From Lutjanus erythropterus (lineage: Eukaryota; Chordata; Actinopteri; Lutjaniformes; Lutjanidae), in contig CM034604.1 of the NCBI GenBank assembly GCA_020091685.1, positions 8,165,682-8,229,681 of the forward strand: 64,000 nt of DNA, written 5' to 3'. Shown here in pieces: positions 36,107 through 51,100 of this stretch. The stretch's first letter is position 1, and each line of letters starts with the position of its first letter. The notes beneath the pieces were generated by a model. That model was given only the letters and a program-made list of their open reading frames with translations, did not search any database and was not told the DNA's origin. The translations under genes were made by a program, and so were the position numbers.

Positions 36107-39100
36107 TACAGGACCTACACACTGAGAACTTCGGGTTGTCCCAGATGAAAGTTTGTGAGAGAAATGTGGTGACATTTTTGAGCGGTGATCCCTAGATTGC
36201 TCTGAGAGATGCTGATTTAGAGTTTTAAGGTCAGAGTATGCTTGAAAAGACCTAATGGGTACTAAATGTAGTCTGACCACATCTAAAGGCACAAGAGTTT
36301 GTAACCTCTCTGAATGACTATAGCCTGTTGTCATAAAGAGGGGCGAGACTTGATGAATCATAGAAATGGGAACGATGTAGGACGCTTTTGTACAACCTCA
36401 ACTCAAGGGTATTCGTAGTGTTGCACTCGACTGACCCTTTTTCCATCAATGTCTATTACAAAAGAAAAGGTTAATGGAAACGGCAAAATTCTGAAAAAAC
36501 TTACTCAAGTTTGCAAAAAAAGTTTTTAAGCTCGCTTGAGTTGGGTTTTGCCTTTTTTGAAAAAGTTAATGCAAATAATGGGAGCTTGAAACACTTTTTC
36601 CAATTAACTTCAGATGTAGCTAAAATTTTTCTGACATGACTGATCATCTGTTTCCATTCCAACAGTCTCCTCAATCTTCTACATTGTTTTTTTTACCATT
36701 TGAGGTTTGACTAGCTCTCTTAATTATGTCATCTTGTTGTCGCCCCTTCTTCTGCAATGGCATAACGGTTTTCTGACAAGACAATTAGCATCACCTACTG
36801 CTTATCTCAAACACATCCTAGTAATTGCATGATGGTAGTGGATAAAAAAAAACAAGCATTCACTCATATTTTGCTGATTTACCCAAAATTTGATTAAAAT
36901 TTGTGATCATTCAATGTTGGAAAGATGTGGACAAGCACTTCAACTGAAGCATACTGACGCCTTTAAGGACAAAAGCTAACCTCAGCCAACTTTTGACATT
37001 GTTTGAAACAAAAGTTTGTGGAATACTAGGAATGAAGAAAACCAAGAGGTGCCAGTGCTAGGGCCAAAATTTGTTTTGGGTTTTATTGCATTTTAAAAAG
37101 AGTCTTTGCAATAACCAGGCCTCCATCACACACTCTGATATGCCAAAAAACTGATATTGTACAGTTGAACACAAGCCGAAACCTAGATTTTATTAGACCC
37201 ATCTTATAAATCAAACTCTCGGAGTGTAGGAGCCTTAAGTGTATGTGGGCGAGCACATCAGTGAAAGGAGAGTGCATGGGGAAGAAATGTGTGTGTGTTT
37301 TCAAATTGGACTGCAGGGACCAGCACAGATCCTTGAATAGGTTGTAGGGTGTCTCCAGCGAAATGAGGAAGAGAGTATTTGATCTTTTATTACATTTTGA
37401 AAGCTGGAACAATGAGGGGAGAAATAGAGTTGGCTGTTTTAAGTGATTTTAATTTATAGTGATCCTGGTTTAGACTAAGAACACTATCTTCAAACGTGAA
37501 AAAAATAAATAAAATAAATACTCAGGGGAGGTCTGTGGTCCAATGTGTATCTATTGTTCTTGACATTTAAAGAGTTTGGGAACCCTTGCTGTACTCAACT
37601 ATTTGTGGGTCTGCAAAAAATGTCCATCTTTATTCATTCTGTCTCATTGTTCTTTTTAAATTTAATATTTTTCTTCCAACGTAAACATTCTATCAAGTTT
37701 TAGGTATTTTCTAGGTCTTTTGGAAGTTCTTTTAAAATTTCTGAAACAAAAAAACAACAACAAAAAAAAATCTTTGAGTTACTTACACCAAGGAACATAA
37801 GTTATTGAGGTGCATATATTTGTGATGCAAGTAAATGTGACCATATTTGCCCATGAGTGTGTGTTATTGTACAGGAGAGGGTACGTGTGCCGGAGGGGGT
37901 TGAGGGTTCAGAGACAGGAGGAAGGGAGGGGGGGTAGGGGGTTAACTGTCAACAGACGAGTGGGTAAATATTTCACGAACAAGGCCTTCAAGTCGGAGCA
38001 AGAGCAATTAGTGTCAACCGTCAGGCTGCTGGGTCCGCCTCGCCCTGATTAGTGCCTCGCTGGAACGCTGCACACAATTAGAGGCTCGACCTAGCCATGA
38101 AATAGGTCCGGGCGACCAGCGCTCCCTTCCAAATGACATCATGAGACCAGTTAGGCAGAAAAACGCCGCACTGTGCCTGATAAGTAGGCCTGTGTGTGTG
38201 TATATTTATACAAAGACTCTTACGGCTGAAGCAGAACCCTGAGAGGGATATTAACAATCCTCTGAAGTGAGCCTAAGTGTACGCTGGGATGACATTAACA
38301 AGACTGTAAATATCAAATAGGCCCACAGGGGGCAGAAAATAAAGCTACATCAGTGTTAATGGTTTGTGGGGTCGAAAGAGAGGATAAACAATCCTAATGT
38401 TTGGAAATTAACTGTTTACTTTTGCCTATATTCACATGCAGAGAGTGGGGACTAAATAGGGCCTTTAAGTAACATAAGAGAGTGGGTTTTGTCTCACAAA
38501 AAGGCCTGAAAATGAATTAGGATGGAATTAGTGGAGCAGTGTTTCTGTAAACAAGTAATAAAATTGAACTTTCAGATCTATAGCTCACTGCATAAGAGAA
38601 ATACTAAACAAGACTGTCAGAACAAGTGGTATGAAATGGGCACTTTGTGTATAAATATTGTCAATACCCTTCTCCAGACCGTTCTAAGATAAAAGCAATG
38701 TGACAAGAATTAACAAAATTAATCTAAAAATACAGTTTCTCAATGTTGCCGTGAAAAAGAAGGGATCATGAGTCAGAAGAAAGCTCGATGTTCGTAGAAA
38801 CATTAGCTTCAGCGGTAACACAGAGTGATTCACAGGGCATCATGTTTCTAACAGGCCTCCAATAAACACTGGAACAGGCCTGTGCTGTTTAAACACAAAG
38901 TTTAAATGGAGGTCAGCCGGGGACACTCTCCTCTCATTATCACATGGGACAAACCAGAGAGACGTTTCGGAGCAACACAACTCAAGGGGCTGCTGCTGCG
39001 GAGAGCAACCTCTGCTGCGTCTTTGTGTACCTGTGCATTCGGCACAGGCACGTGTGTGAATGTTGGGACATTTTGTCATGTCTGGATGCTGCATTTCACT

Positions 39101-42100
39101 ACGGAGACAAACCATAAGCTTCTATAGGTGTTTTATATTTATATGCGTTCCTTTAGTGTGAGATGTGTCATCTGTGAAAACGGGATTTGCAGTGGGAATC
39201 AAAGCAGAAAACTGACTTTCACGTCCATCAGACACAGTGGCTCGCTCAGGCGCTCTCAACTATTTAACTGCTGTAGAAATACAGCTAAACACAACGAAAG
39301 AGGATATTCTCATGTGAACATATCACAACTCACATTTATCAGCAAAGAGAGGCTTAGTCCCTCCCCTTCCTGTGTTCCCCACAGGACCTTAATTCACAAA
39401 AAATATGAATGGTAATCAATGGTAATTGTAGACAATCTTCTTTTTTATTCCATTTGAATTGTGTCATGAATTACTTGTGCCATCTATTTTGATTATTGAG
39501 TAATCGGTTTGAGTATTTTTTTTAAGGTCTCAGCTTCTTAAAGGTGAACATTTTCTGGTTTCTTTATGACAGTAAACTGAATAGCTTTGGTTTGTGGACA
39601 AAATGAGACATTTGAGGACATCATCTTGGGCTTTGTTTTCAGTCTTATGAATGTCCTTACAATATATTAAAGAAATGACTATTGTAGGAAATGTTGCAGA
39701 TTATTTTTCCAATTATTCAAATGATCTAAAAAACGTCAGGACAGTAAAAAATAGCCATCACAATTCACTAAAGCCAAAAGCGACTTTACCATGAGTCTAA
39801 AAGCTAAAGATAATCAATTTATGGTCACAGCCGAAGAGAAGCAGCAAATGATCAAAATTTAAAAGCTGGATCAAGAAAAATTTTGCTTAAAAAAGAGTTG
39901 CCAGTTAATTTCCTGTCAATCGCCTCATCAATTTGAGGATCAAATGCCACGAATCTATAATTTGAAGCACTGGAAATGGAAGTCAGTGTGTTTTAATGCC
40001 TGCATATGTGCGTACAGTATCCAGTGGTGAGCATGGCCTTTTCTGGCTGCACCTGCCATTCCCCCGAATTCTTGGAGGTGAAATATGGCCGTGCACAAAT
40101 TCCAGGCATACAGGCGGGATTTCAGCACTGTAGCCAATAGTTACAAGCTGTCAGTCAGTGTGACGTCTTTATTATGGCTGCTGCTCGCCTCATCTTTTAT
40201 GGCTCTCAAACCCAGAGCTGTGCGAGGGTGTGGAGAAAGATCTTAAATTATTTTTTAAGAGAAGAAAAACTCATTTAGGATCCTGTATTATTAAAACTGC
40301 AGCCATTTATGAGTGATAAGTAGTACTTTTTACTACAGGCAAAATATAGTGTATAAACTGGTGTGGAGTGCCAGCAGGGATCTCCGTTCCACATGAATGA
40401 ATGTGCCTGGGCAGAAAATCTGAATCAAGAAATCCTTCTTAACCTGCCAACCTTACACTGCATGGTTGAGCGCAACTGTAAGCAAGCCAACTTTAAGTGG
40501 GTGTGTGTGGCCGGTGAGAACAGCGGGGCTTCCTAGAAGACCTCCAGAGGTGGAACCAATGGTTTTCACCTGCTGCCACACCAGAGACCCCTTCCACTTC
40601 CTCCCACAGGCATCTATTAACGCTGCTTGTTGAAAAAGAAGCCAGGCAGGACACCAAGACATCGACCACAGAGCGGGACTCACGATCAAACGTGTGAAAG
40701 AAACCAAAGAACACGGACGATTACAGTCCACAGAGACATTTGGCTCAACCCACAGCAGAACCCCACCTCTTCCAATACAAAGGACATTTATTTTATTTAA
40801 GACTGGGAGGAGAAACTTGGAAGTTGCTCCTGCACAGAGAATTCCCCTTTTAAAGCAAACACACCTTATTAAAACAAGATGAGTCACTGAAGACGTTAAG
40901 TGTAGAGATGATAACAACAAGGGAGAAAAAATGACTTCAAAGTACATAGTATGTATCCAGAATTATGCATGTTTGTTATTTAGTCTGCAACTTTATTCAG
41001 TTTCATTTATTGTTTTGTTTATCAAGAGTCTAACAATGTTTTATGCACTTTGTTCTGTTTTTTAAACTTTCATTTATGAGCACAATTACTACAGTAAGTA
41101 CATATTATTTTGTTTATGTTTCCTACTGACACAATTTAAACTTTATATATTCATACCACAGCAAAATCAACAAAAACAAATAAACACATGATTTCCCCTG
41201 ATGAGGTACCTGGTAAATAAAAAAAAGTTGTTTGACACCTTCAGAGACGTTCTTAAAAACATGTGGGGATTCCCACAGCAGCATTTAGAGAAGCACTGAT
41301 TCACTGACCGTGTTGCTGTTGCACTCACTAATTCATTTACATGTGGTGGAGCTGGTTAGCTTATTTTAGTCGGGTCTTGATGTTTTTGGTTGGTTCATTT
41401 GGAAGAAGAGTGAAGGCTTGTTCGCACCGAGCTGCTTTTTAATTTGTGAGCCTGCTGCAGCGACAAAGTCAGTGATTTTATCTTGCAGAACACGGGAGTT
41501 ATTGGTCAACTGTCCCTTTAAACCTTACTGTCACTCATTGCTTCCTTTGAAGTCCAGTAAGAACAGAATAATAAACGTACGGCTACAGCCTGTAGCTGCA
41601 CTGTGACTGTTGTTGATCTCATTTATCAGTGGAGGAGGTAGAGAAAGAAAAAGCCAATGTCAAGATTGTTTTGTAGGAGGTACTTTTTCACTCTGCACCA
41701 CTTTCCAAACTCCATTATTACCTCATCGCACCGCACCATCAATCTATTTCCACTCCGCTTTTGTTGTCGTCCCTTTGTGTCTGTCTCTGGGCCGTCTGAG
41801 GACACGATAGCTGCAGGGTCACCATTTGTTTTGCTTCTTTTTCTTAGATGCTCCACCTTTTTTCCTGTCATTTGCTAAACTTTATCTCTCTTTCTGTTTT
41901 CTTTCACCACATCTCAGGTTTGTCTCATGATATAAAGACACCTGACAGTAGCTCCAGCCTCATTCATCAGTCCTAAATTAAAGGAAGATCAAGCGTATCT
42001 CATTAACAGGAAATAGAACAAAGACGATATTAGGTGATGTTTCGACCAACATGATTTTAGGAAATCTGGCCCCGATGGAGGCCCCGAGGCAAGGAGCCTT

Positions 42101-42153
42101 AATGATGATGGCTGAGTCAAAACCTGTCCTCCCTACTCCCTCAGAAAGAGGCT

Positions 42154-42187
<34 letters not shown>

Positions 42188-45100
42188 TGGAGATAGGAAG
42201 GGAGAGTGCTGGGGGTGGAGGGGTCTGGAAAATTCCAAGTGAAGGTTCACAAAGTGCAGGAGAGGAAATAGAAGCAAAGAAAAAGGTGGTTCAGAAGAAA
42301 CTCCGTTTATCTGAAAAAGAGGCGTCGGCTGGTTCAAACTAACATTAATATGAATGTGAGGATGGAGAAGAAGAAATAGAACCTTTTATATGAATGAATA
42401 TCCATTCAGAACTGACATCACTGTAAACAAAATGTTAAATTTAACAAATGTAAAATATATTAGGAATGCACAAGAAATATCAGGACCAATAAATTATCAG
42501 GCATAATAACATCTGATATGACAGATGATACCAACTTGTAATTTCAATTTGTTGGCAAAATGCTTTATAAAAGCTTAATTATGTTTGTGAACGTTTTTGC
42601 TGAACTTTACTTGAAAAATAAATGAAGATTTGAACTGTTTTTGTTGTAACAGTGAAGCCAGTCAGATTTGGTTCAGTCAGAGCTGTGGAATATTAAATCA
42701 TCCATCTTTGCAAACTACATCTGAGGCTTTCTTACCCTCAGGTGTTCATAAACTACAGTTATATGAACTTCTTGTTAATAAAAGTAAGCAGGTAGTTATC
42801 GGTTATCAGTGTTGGTATTTTTATCCGTAGGGAAATTTAAATCTTTAACTGTATCATATTTTACTTCTAGGTGTTTCTGGTTTATTTTTTATTTTACTCG
42901 GCTACATTGTAAATGAGGTCTCTGTCTCAATGTATTTCTGAGTTAAAATAAAGGTTGAATGAAAAAATAAAAGTTGGCTGACAAAAATCCATATATGCAA
43001 AAATGCAGATATGAATATTTGCTGGTTTCTTTTCTCTTCTGTGATTAGTTTCCTTGGACAAAAATATATTCTATAAGATTTCTTTCTTTCACAATTCATG
43101 TACTAAATGATTACAGTTTTTGTTTCTGAGTTTTTTATATCATCCTGAGGTTTTCAGTAGTGTTCCTTATGTATTCACATCCGAATATTCAAGTTTTGGC
43201 CAAAGTATGTATATTATAAACTCAAATCTTCCAAGCCCTTCTAAAATCTTTTTTTTTCTTTTTTTTTTTACACCCGACCTGATTTTGCTTTATGTGTAAG
43301 GACGCTGCTACATATAAACCAGACAGAGAGGAGAGGAAGGCGACAGTGTCGCTGCGTTTTACTGACTGCTGAGAGGGACTTTCCACTTGAAAACCCCAGA
43401 AACAAAATGGACTTGGACAAAACAAAGAATCAACAGACTGATTAGTAATAAAGATAAACATCTGTTGCCATTTTAATGAGAAGCAAAGAAAATGAAAGTA
43501 CTGATATTTATTTAGGGTCCAGGAAACAAGTGATGTTTACAGCTAGGGAGAAAAAATGATTTGAGTACAGACAGTATGTATCCAAAATTATGCATATATT
43601 TGTTATCTAGTCAGCAACTTAATCCAGTTTTATATTATTGTTCTGTTTATTCAGAGACACTATTTTCCATTTTTTTTAACTTTCATCTATGAGCACAATT
43701 ACTACAGTAAGTACATATGTTTATGTTTCCCATTGACACTGTTTATACCGTATATATTCACACCACAGCAAAATAAACAGCAAAATCAACAAAAACAAAT
43801 AAAAAAAGTTGTTTGACACCTTCAGAGATGTTCTTAAAAACATGTGGGGATTCCCACAGCAGCATTTAGAGAAGCACTGATTCACTGACCGTGTTGCTGT
43901 TGCACTCACTAATTCATTTACATGTGGCGGAGCTGGTTAGCTTATTTTAGTCTGGTCTTGATGTTGTTGGTCGGTTCATTTGGAAGAAGAGTGAAGGCTT
44001 GTTCGCACCGAGCTGCTTTTTAATTTGTGAGCCTGCTGCAGCCACAACGACAAACACTCCTGTCTGTGGAAACCTGTAGTGAGACTCATGTCTCTTGAAG
44101 ACAGAGCAGACAGACACTCAGGTGCTTACAATGTAATTTAGAGCAGTCAGTCCCAAAGACAGGGTCATGACCCAAAGGTGGGTCACAGGAAGTTTTATTC
44201 GGGTCACCAGATAAATAAAACACTATGGAAACAAATTCTGCAAAATTTTAGATTTTTATCTGCAGTACAGCTTTTATACAGCATTTAAAATGTGTATTTT
44301 GTTTAACTGATGAAAGGGAAAAACAAGAGCTGAAAATTCAAAATTCAAACTTCCGAGGAAACTTATAGATCGTTAAGTTTTCAGGCTCAGGCTCAAACTC
44401 TGAAATTTTACCAACTAGTAATGTTTTTTTGGCAATAGTTTGAACTTGATTTTTAGAAACCTCCCCAAAATGTATTTTTAAAAACTGTTGAGTAATCTTG
44501 TTGTGAAAGTGAATAAAGCTTCATAGTCAGTTCAGTATTTTTAATTAAAACCATTTCATTTTCAAGCACCAAAATAATTACAAATCAGGTTCACAGCTCA
44601 CTGTGAATAATTTTTGAAATACATTTTTGTAAGTTTCTAAAAACTTCAAAGGATTCAAGTTTATCTAAAAAAGAAAAGTAAATTAACTCAACTAGGTTGG
44701 CAAAACATTTCAAATTTTATCTCAAAACTTAAGAGCTTGATTCAAAGCTCAGATATCTATTACAGTGAAGTGAAATTTTGAGTTGTCTCATCTGTGTTTT
44801 TAGGTTTGTTTTCTTGATGAGAGGAAATACAAACAATGTTAACTGAGCCTCAATGCATTTATTTCTCATTTATTAAGTATTTGACAGGTGTATATGCATG
44901 TGTCTGTGATGTGGAAATGGGAGTAAAAATGGTCAGAAATGTTCATTTATGCACAAGATTTATTGATGAAGCCTGTTGTGAATTGTGTCTACATGATTTG
45001 TCATTTTTAAAAAGAGTTTGGGACACGCCGATTTAGAGCACAGAGACTCGTCTTGGAGCTTCCAGTGTTTCATTTTTGTGCGTAGAGCCTGACAGTGTCA

Positions 45101-48100
45101 TGTTTATGACTGATAACTGATATTGTTGATACTGCCCACTAATTACAACTCAGCTCAGTAAAACATCTATTTAACTAGTCTATAAAATACACCCACATGG
45201 ATCAAAGAAAATAAAGCCGTGCAAACCCAGCCACAGTGTGGACACATGTAGGAGTTTATCCCCTTCAAAGTGTTATGATAATCTCAACCAGCCAGCAGCA
45301 GCAAGCCATCTTTATCCAGCTGAGGCCTGGCTAGCTGCTCACTCAGCTTATGAGAAGTTATGACAACGTCGTGTTCACACATCAGGCTTTGATCCGGCTT
45401 TACGGGACAGCATGGGCCTTTGATCTGGGATGGCTATCTTTACGGGCTTTGCTTCATACGCAGGAACTATACGGTGAGACTGAGGGGGGTACAGAGAGAA
45501 ATGAAAATGGATACAAGGAAGAAGGGAACAAGTATGGTGAAGAAGAGGAGAGCAGAGCAGCAGGGAGAAAGTGCTTTACGTTTCAACGAAGGAGAGGCCT
45601 GTCTGTCTATCTGAAAGACACAAAGGCCAAAAAGTGTTACTGCTTCACCCAGTCATTCTTCCTCCCTCAGTTTTCTGTTCATCTCTCTTGACCTGCCTCA
45701 GGTTACAATCGCAGCAGGCCAGAACATTTAGCAGTTCCACAAAGAACATCTTTACAGAAAGTTGTCTGCTTCACCTCACATCACAACCAACAACAGCCAG
45801 CCCATTTCCTCCCATTACACAAAGCCTCAAGGTTAAAGGTGCCGTATGGAGTTTTAGACTCCTAGTAGCACTATGGAGCATTTTTATTTTTCACAAGAGA
45901 GTCCTTGAAGTGTAGCAACATGTCAGTAAAGACAGGGGAGAAGAGAACTGCAAGCTAGCATGATAGCTTGTATTCAACAATATTTAAAACAACTGATCTC
46001 ATTTCTAGCTGACGACTGTGGAATTTCACGGCTAAAATGACTCACATCAGCTACCGGTAACTGCTTGAGTCGATCGAGAAATCTGACGGTCACCCAGCCA
46101 GACCAGCTGGACCACGATTACAAAAGAGAGCTGGAATAAGAGCTAAGCTAACCTGGCTTAGACCTGAGACAGCGAGCCAGAGAGATGCGTCATCATCCAG
46201 TCTGATTCTGCATTAACCCTTCTGTTGGTCCTGTGTACAGGATACAGTGATATCTAACAAGTTTGGATGGAGATAGAGTTACTGCAGCTAGTAAGCTAGC
46301 TATACATGTTAGTCATACATGCTAACGTTCGTAACTTATGTTACTGCAGGGGAAGACAGATTAATCCATTTCCCACAAATGTGCTCTTGTGTTTCACGAT
46401 TTGAAAGACTACAAAAAAAAAGACGCCACTGTCCATGTAGAGAAATGCAAAGTTTAACAGGCCTGCAGCACTCCAGATATGGTTGCTAAGCTATGATTGG
46501 ATAGTCGTCGTTTGGAGGTGGGGCTTAGCGAAGGGTCAATTATGTTGTCCTCCCGGGTGTCTTGCCTATCTTCAGCTCTCCTATTGCTGCAGTTTGCAAT
46601 TAGAGGTGTGACAATTCTCCAAATCCACAACTTGCCATTTCATTTTAAGGTCAAGATTCGCATAAAGTTTCAATTTACACCTTTTTTTTCCACTGAAGAC
46701 TTTGTCATTAATAGACTATTGAGTCTTGAACTGTAAAGATCAACAGATCATTGGTTTTATGACCTGACAACTGCCATTTTCTTTTTCAAATACTTCTTCA
46801 AAAAGTGTTATAACAGTGGGGAAACTACACCATGTTGTGTTGTCTTTTCTTCAGACACATGCTGCACACTGCAAGCGGGTGGGGCCTGAGAGAAAAAAAA
46901 AATACAGGGAGAAATGTCCATTCTGCCTTTGAACTATTGAAAGTTTCATTTTGATTGATTTTTAATTTAATATCTAAATTGTGACATCCCTACGTGCAAC
47001 ACTTGCTACTGTTCACCAGGAACTGTGGTTCACTAACATCAACAAATGACCCATCACAACACAATCACGTTCAGTTTCGGGTATGTCACATTAATGTTTT
47101 GGCCAATGTCTGGGGTGGTCCCTGGCGCCTACCGAGTGAGTGTCAGATTTGGACTGATATTGGCAAACCACTCAAACAGGTTTTTCCATATGTCTGTTAA
47201 AATGCTTACACAACATGGAGGACAGCGAGTGAGTGAGCTGTTGGTGTTTAATACATGAGCCTGAGCCCATGATACTGTAATATAAAATCAGTTCAGTGAA
47301 GCTTGCTCTCATAATGGCTCTTTTGCCTTGGTACCACAGACCACAGTCTACTTTCACTGTCCCACAGAACTCAAATTATGAACTGAGCTGATGTTACACA
47401 ATAACAGCACTTGCGTAAAAAACTCGAGATAAAATCCAAGCTGTCTCTCCAGACCAGACTTAAATCATGGAGTGGAAGGAGGGAAATGAGTATTAAAATC
47501 ACTAACCAGTGCATGACTTGTTAAAATCACTCAACCTTACGTCTGATGGAGTTTTAATCTGCAAAAGGGAAAGCAAACAAGGTAAAGCACATATAGGAAC
47601 CGATCATACTAGTCCTAAAAACACCAGCAAAGTCACACATGTATATCTTGGTTTTGTGTTGAAAACGTCAGCATACATACACACACACACACACATACAT
47701 ACATACATGTATCCTGGTCTAACCTCATAGCTGCATGTGTTCTCCCCACAGTACAGTGAGGATTAGACATGCAGGATGTTAGTAAATCTCACCCATCCAT
47801 CATGGAGCCTTCACACGAGCCCCAGGAGCCACAAAATATACACATACGTACGAACACACTTTTTTTTTGGGGATGTAAACTTCTCAATTCATTTTAACAA
47901 CTTGTAATGTGAGCTATTAACTGAATCTGTTCTCTGTATAAAAAAAGCTAGAAACAACAGAGAAAAGGAAGCCTGCAGGCTTTTAAAAGACCCAGATTGC
48001 TAGTTTCTCTCTTTGCAAATTAACTGTGAAGGTAAAGAGGCCCTGAGGGTCACTTATCATCGCTGTTTTACAAGCAGCAGAGGTGTCTCTCTTCGAGACG

Positions 48101-51100
48101 TAACCCCTCTCCTCCCCCAAATCCTCGTCTCGACTCCTTAGTATCTTATTTTTATCAAAAGAAAAATAAGAGCTCTTTTCTTTTATTCCTTTTTCTTGCA
48201 CTCTCTTTGATCTTTCAGCAGTCACAGACATACCGTAGCTTATTCTATTGCTGCGCTCATAATTTGCTCTGAAGGACTAAATGCCTACAACGTGAGTGTA
48301 AAAGTATTTTTAGGTGTCAGAGCAGGTGATGAACGGTTTCCCCCCTGAGGGAAGAAAAGCTCTTTTTGACCTGCTTCTGTTGGTCCTGTGTAGAGGTATG
48401 CATGAGGTGAAAACACTGTTCAACACAGCAAACTTTCACTGCCTGAGGGGCTGCAAGACAGACGTGTAGGGGTGTGTATGTACTGCATTTCTCCAAGATA
48501 CTGAGATTCAGTGGAAAAAATGTACTAGCTTCACACTTCATATCAAATAATTGTGTTTGTGTGTTCATCTGCTCGCTTTACATCACCACAAGTGTCCTCA
48601 ATGATCTTTGACAGATGATTATTGACGTTTTTCTCTCTCTGTGTCCCATTTAATCTCAATGTCATCTTTAAAAAAACACTTAAATTCTCATGCAGTTCCT
48701 TTTCTACAAATAACTTTAATGTTAAAACTCAGCAGAAAAACACAAATTGCTGTACTTGAATAAAAAAAAAATTACAATAATTCTGAGTGATTATTGTAAA
48801 GTAGTTTGATTTGCACTGAAGAGAGGTGAAACAGTCTCACCATAATGGCCATTTCCCCTTTGTTTTAGGAAAGTAAAACCTTAAGATTTGGTGTTATGGC
48901 TGTTGCCATATAGCTTTTGGGAGCCAGAGGTCCCCACATTTGGAAAGAGGGCAGAGCTGGGGATGATACAAATTGTTATGCCTCTGTCCTGATTAGATTT
49001 GACTGAGAAACACCGGGACACACAATGGTAGTGAATTATCGATCACAAAGTAGCCACACCCTAAAGCGTACCCTGCTTTATAGATTGTTTTCCTTTAAAT
49101 GAGACCATAATTTACAAAATGAACATCATGCTGTACAGAAGAAGAATTGAAACTACAGAATGAGACCATAAACTCATTAGGAAACTCTATATTGAGGAAA
49201 TAATTCAAGAGAGAAGCAGGGTAATTTTCTCATAAGATTAGATACAATGAGAATTCTGAATTTTGCAACCAGTGGAGGCCCATATCCACCATGCACAGAG
49301 GCCAGCAAGAAGGTCCTTGGTTCAAATCCCGGTTCAGGCAGAGCCTTTCTTTTTGGTTTCCCCACCATCAAAAACATATATGCTAGTTCAATTCACCAGT
49401 AAGTACTAAGGCTGGGTTAAAATAATTGATACATCAATCTTCCTTTTCCTGGTCTGATCTCTTGATGTCGTTTTTTCCGTGGATGTGTGGTACAGTCTGC
49501 AGTTTGAACCCTGTTAGCCTAGCATGACCAGCCTTTGGCGCGAGATCTCGTGGTGCAAGATTTCACTCATTTTAATGTGTTGGTCAGGACATGTTTAATA
49601 AAAAGCATGTGATTAAGCATTAGTTCTCTGAGAATCTATTTCATATCCAAGCAAAGTTGGTACTGTAACTGAAATAACCGCAACCAAATTGATATTACAT
49701 TAAATCAAGTCATGAATCGAAACCTTGTGAATTTAAATGTTTTTGGAAATCTGAATGGACCCAAAAGTTCAGTCCTCAGTTTATGAAGCCTATGATGTAA
49801 TGGCTGACCCATAACCTGAACAACAGGTATCCACTCAGGTCTGCAATGGAAATCTTATTCTGATGAGAAGCAACACAGAGCAGCAAAAAGCACCAGCAGG
49901 TCCAGACAACCCAATGGCCTTGCAAACAGTTGTTAGTCCTGATAATGCGCAAAGCCTTGTCGAGCTGACACCCTGAAATACGGAGCACAGGGATCACTTT
50001 CAGACAAACCCTTGCTGGTTGAGGCTTGCAGCTGTCTGACAAGAGGGCAAGAGAAGGCAGGAGACAAAAAGAAGGAATAAAAGACCACTTCTGAAAACTG
50101 GTTTTGATCAAATCTGGGACTTGATTAAAGAAAAGAACAAAACAATACACTGCGCATGAAGCTGAGAACTGTGCTGACATTCATGGTCCTCCAAAAATGT
50201 TCAGACCTGTACTACTGATAAAAAAGTTGCTAAATTACATGTGATGAACTCCTCCACACTTCAGAGGTGTCATGTTTTCATACAGTTTTTCCCATGTGTC
50301 ATAGCAACCAAACCACCTGGCGCCTACAAATACTACAAAATTCAAACTTGCTCAAGATAATAAAAGCTGACCTTTCCTGAGACAGCGTCGGAGGGAGTGA
50401 GAGACAGGAATTCTTGCTATCTGACAAGGCATGAATCTAAACCAAACTTGTGGTTGCCATAAACAACAAGAGCTGTTGCGAGAGGCATCTGTGAAGAAGG
50501 CAGGAACATTTAGCTCCGGGAGAGCGGAGCGAGCTGGGGGGGAGGTTAAATCTGCGTCGTGACCCCGGATGGTTGGGCGTCGGTGAGCGGTTTGGTGGCT
50601 GTTGCAGGGTCATCGGTGTAGGTGGAAACAGGTTAGCCGAAACTCAGGTGCCCTGAAGCTACAACATAATCAGTTTTATGCTCATTCTCACCTGACACAC
50701 TTCTCATTCTGGACTGTATCTGCCACGAGTGTGCACTTAAAGCCAAAGTAAAGCCTTGAAACTGTAGCTACGGACTAAGTGTGCACAGATTAACACTTCT
50801 GGACTGCATGCTCGGGGCTTTACTCAACAGCGGTGATATTTTGTCTTCAAAGAAGCCAACAACTTCAAGCACAGAGACAGAAAACACTAGAGCTGGGATG
50901 ATACACTTCAACTCTCAAGATTCGTTACTATCATGATACTCGGGTCCCAATTCGTTATGTATTGCCATTCTTACATTTTACAGTTCTACAAGTATTGCAA
51001 TTTAATATTACGATTTATTGTCATTTGTGTTTGTTTTTTTAACGTTTGTTTCCACAGAGCATAAGAAATATATGAGCATACATGGTATTTTATGTTAAGC

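Noticed and set aside
35900-36361. Frames over the GT array, both strands
   Set aside because: Created by the dinucleotide repeat (Cys/Val and His/Thr runs).
40453-40947. Minus-strand frame of 164 codons
   Set aside because: No recognisable domain, no splice context or neighbour support, and it lies inside the disp1 intron. A decayed repeat remains possible.
47100-47120. Gli-like site (GACCACCC core on the minus strand)
   Set aside because: Differs from the consensus and is isolated; such matches are expected by chance in 64 kb.
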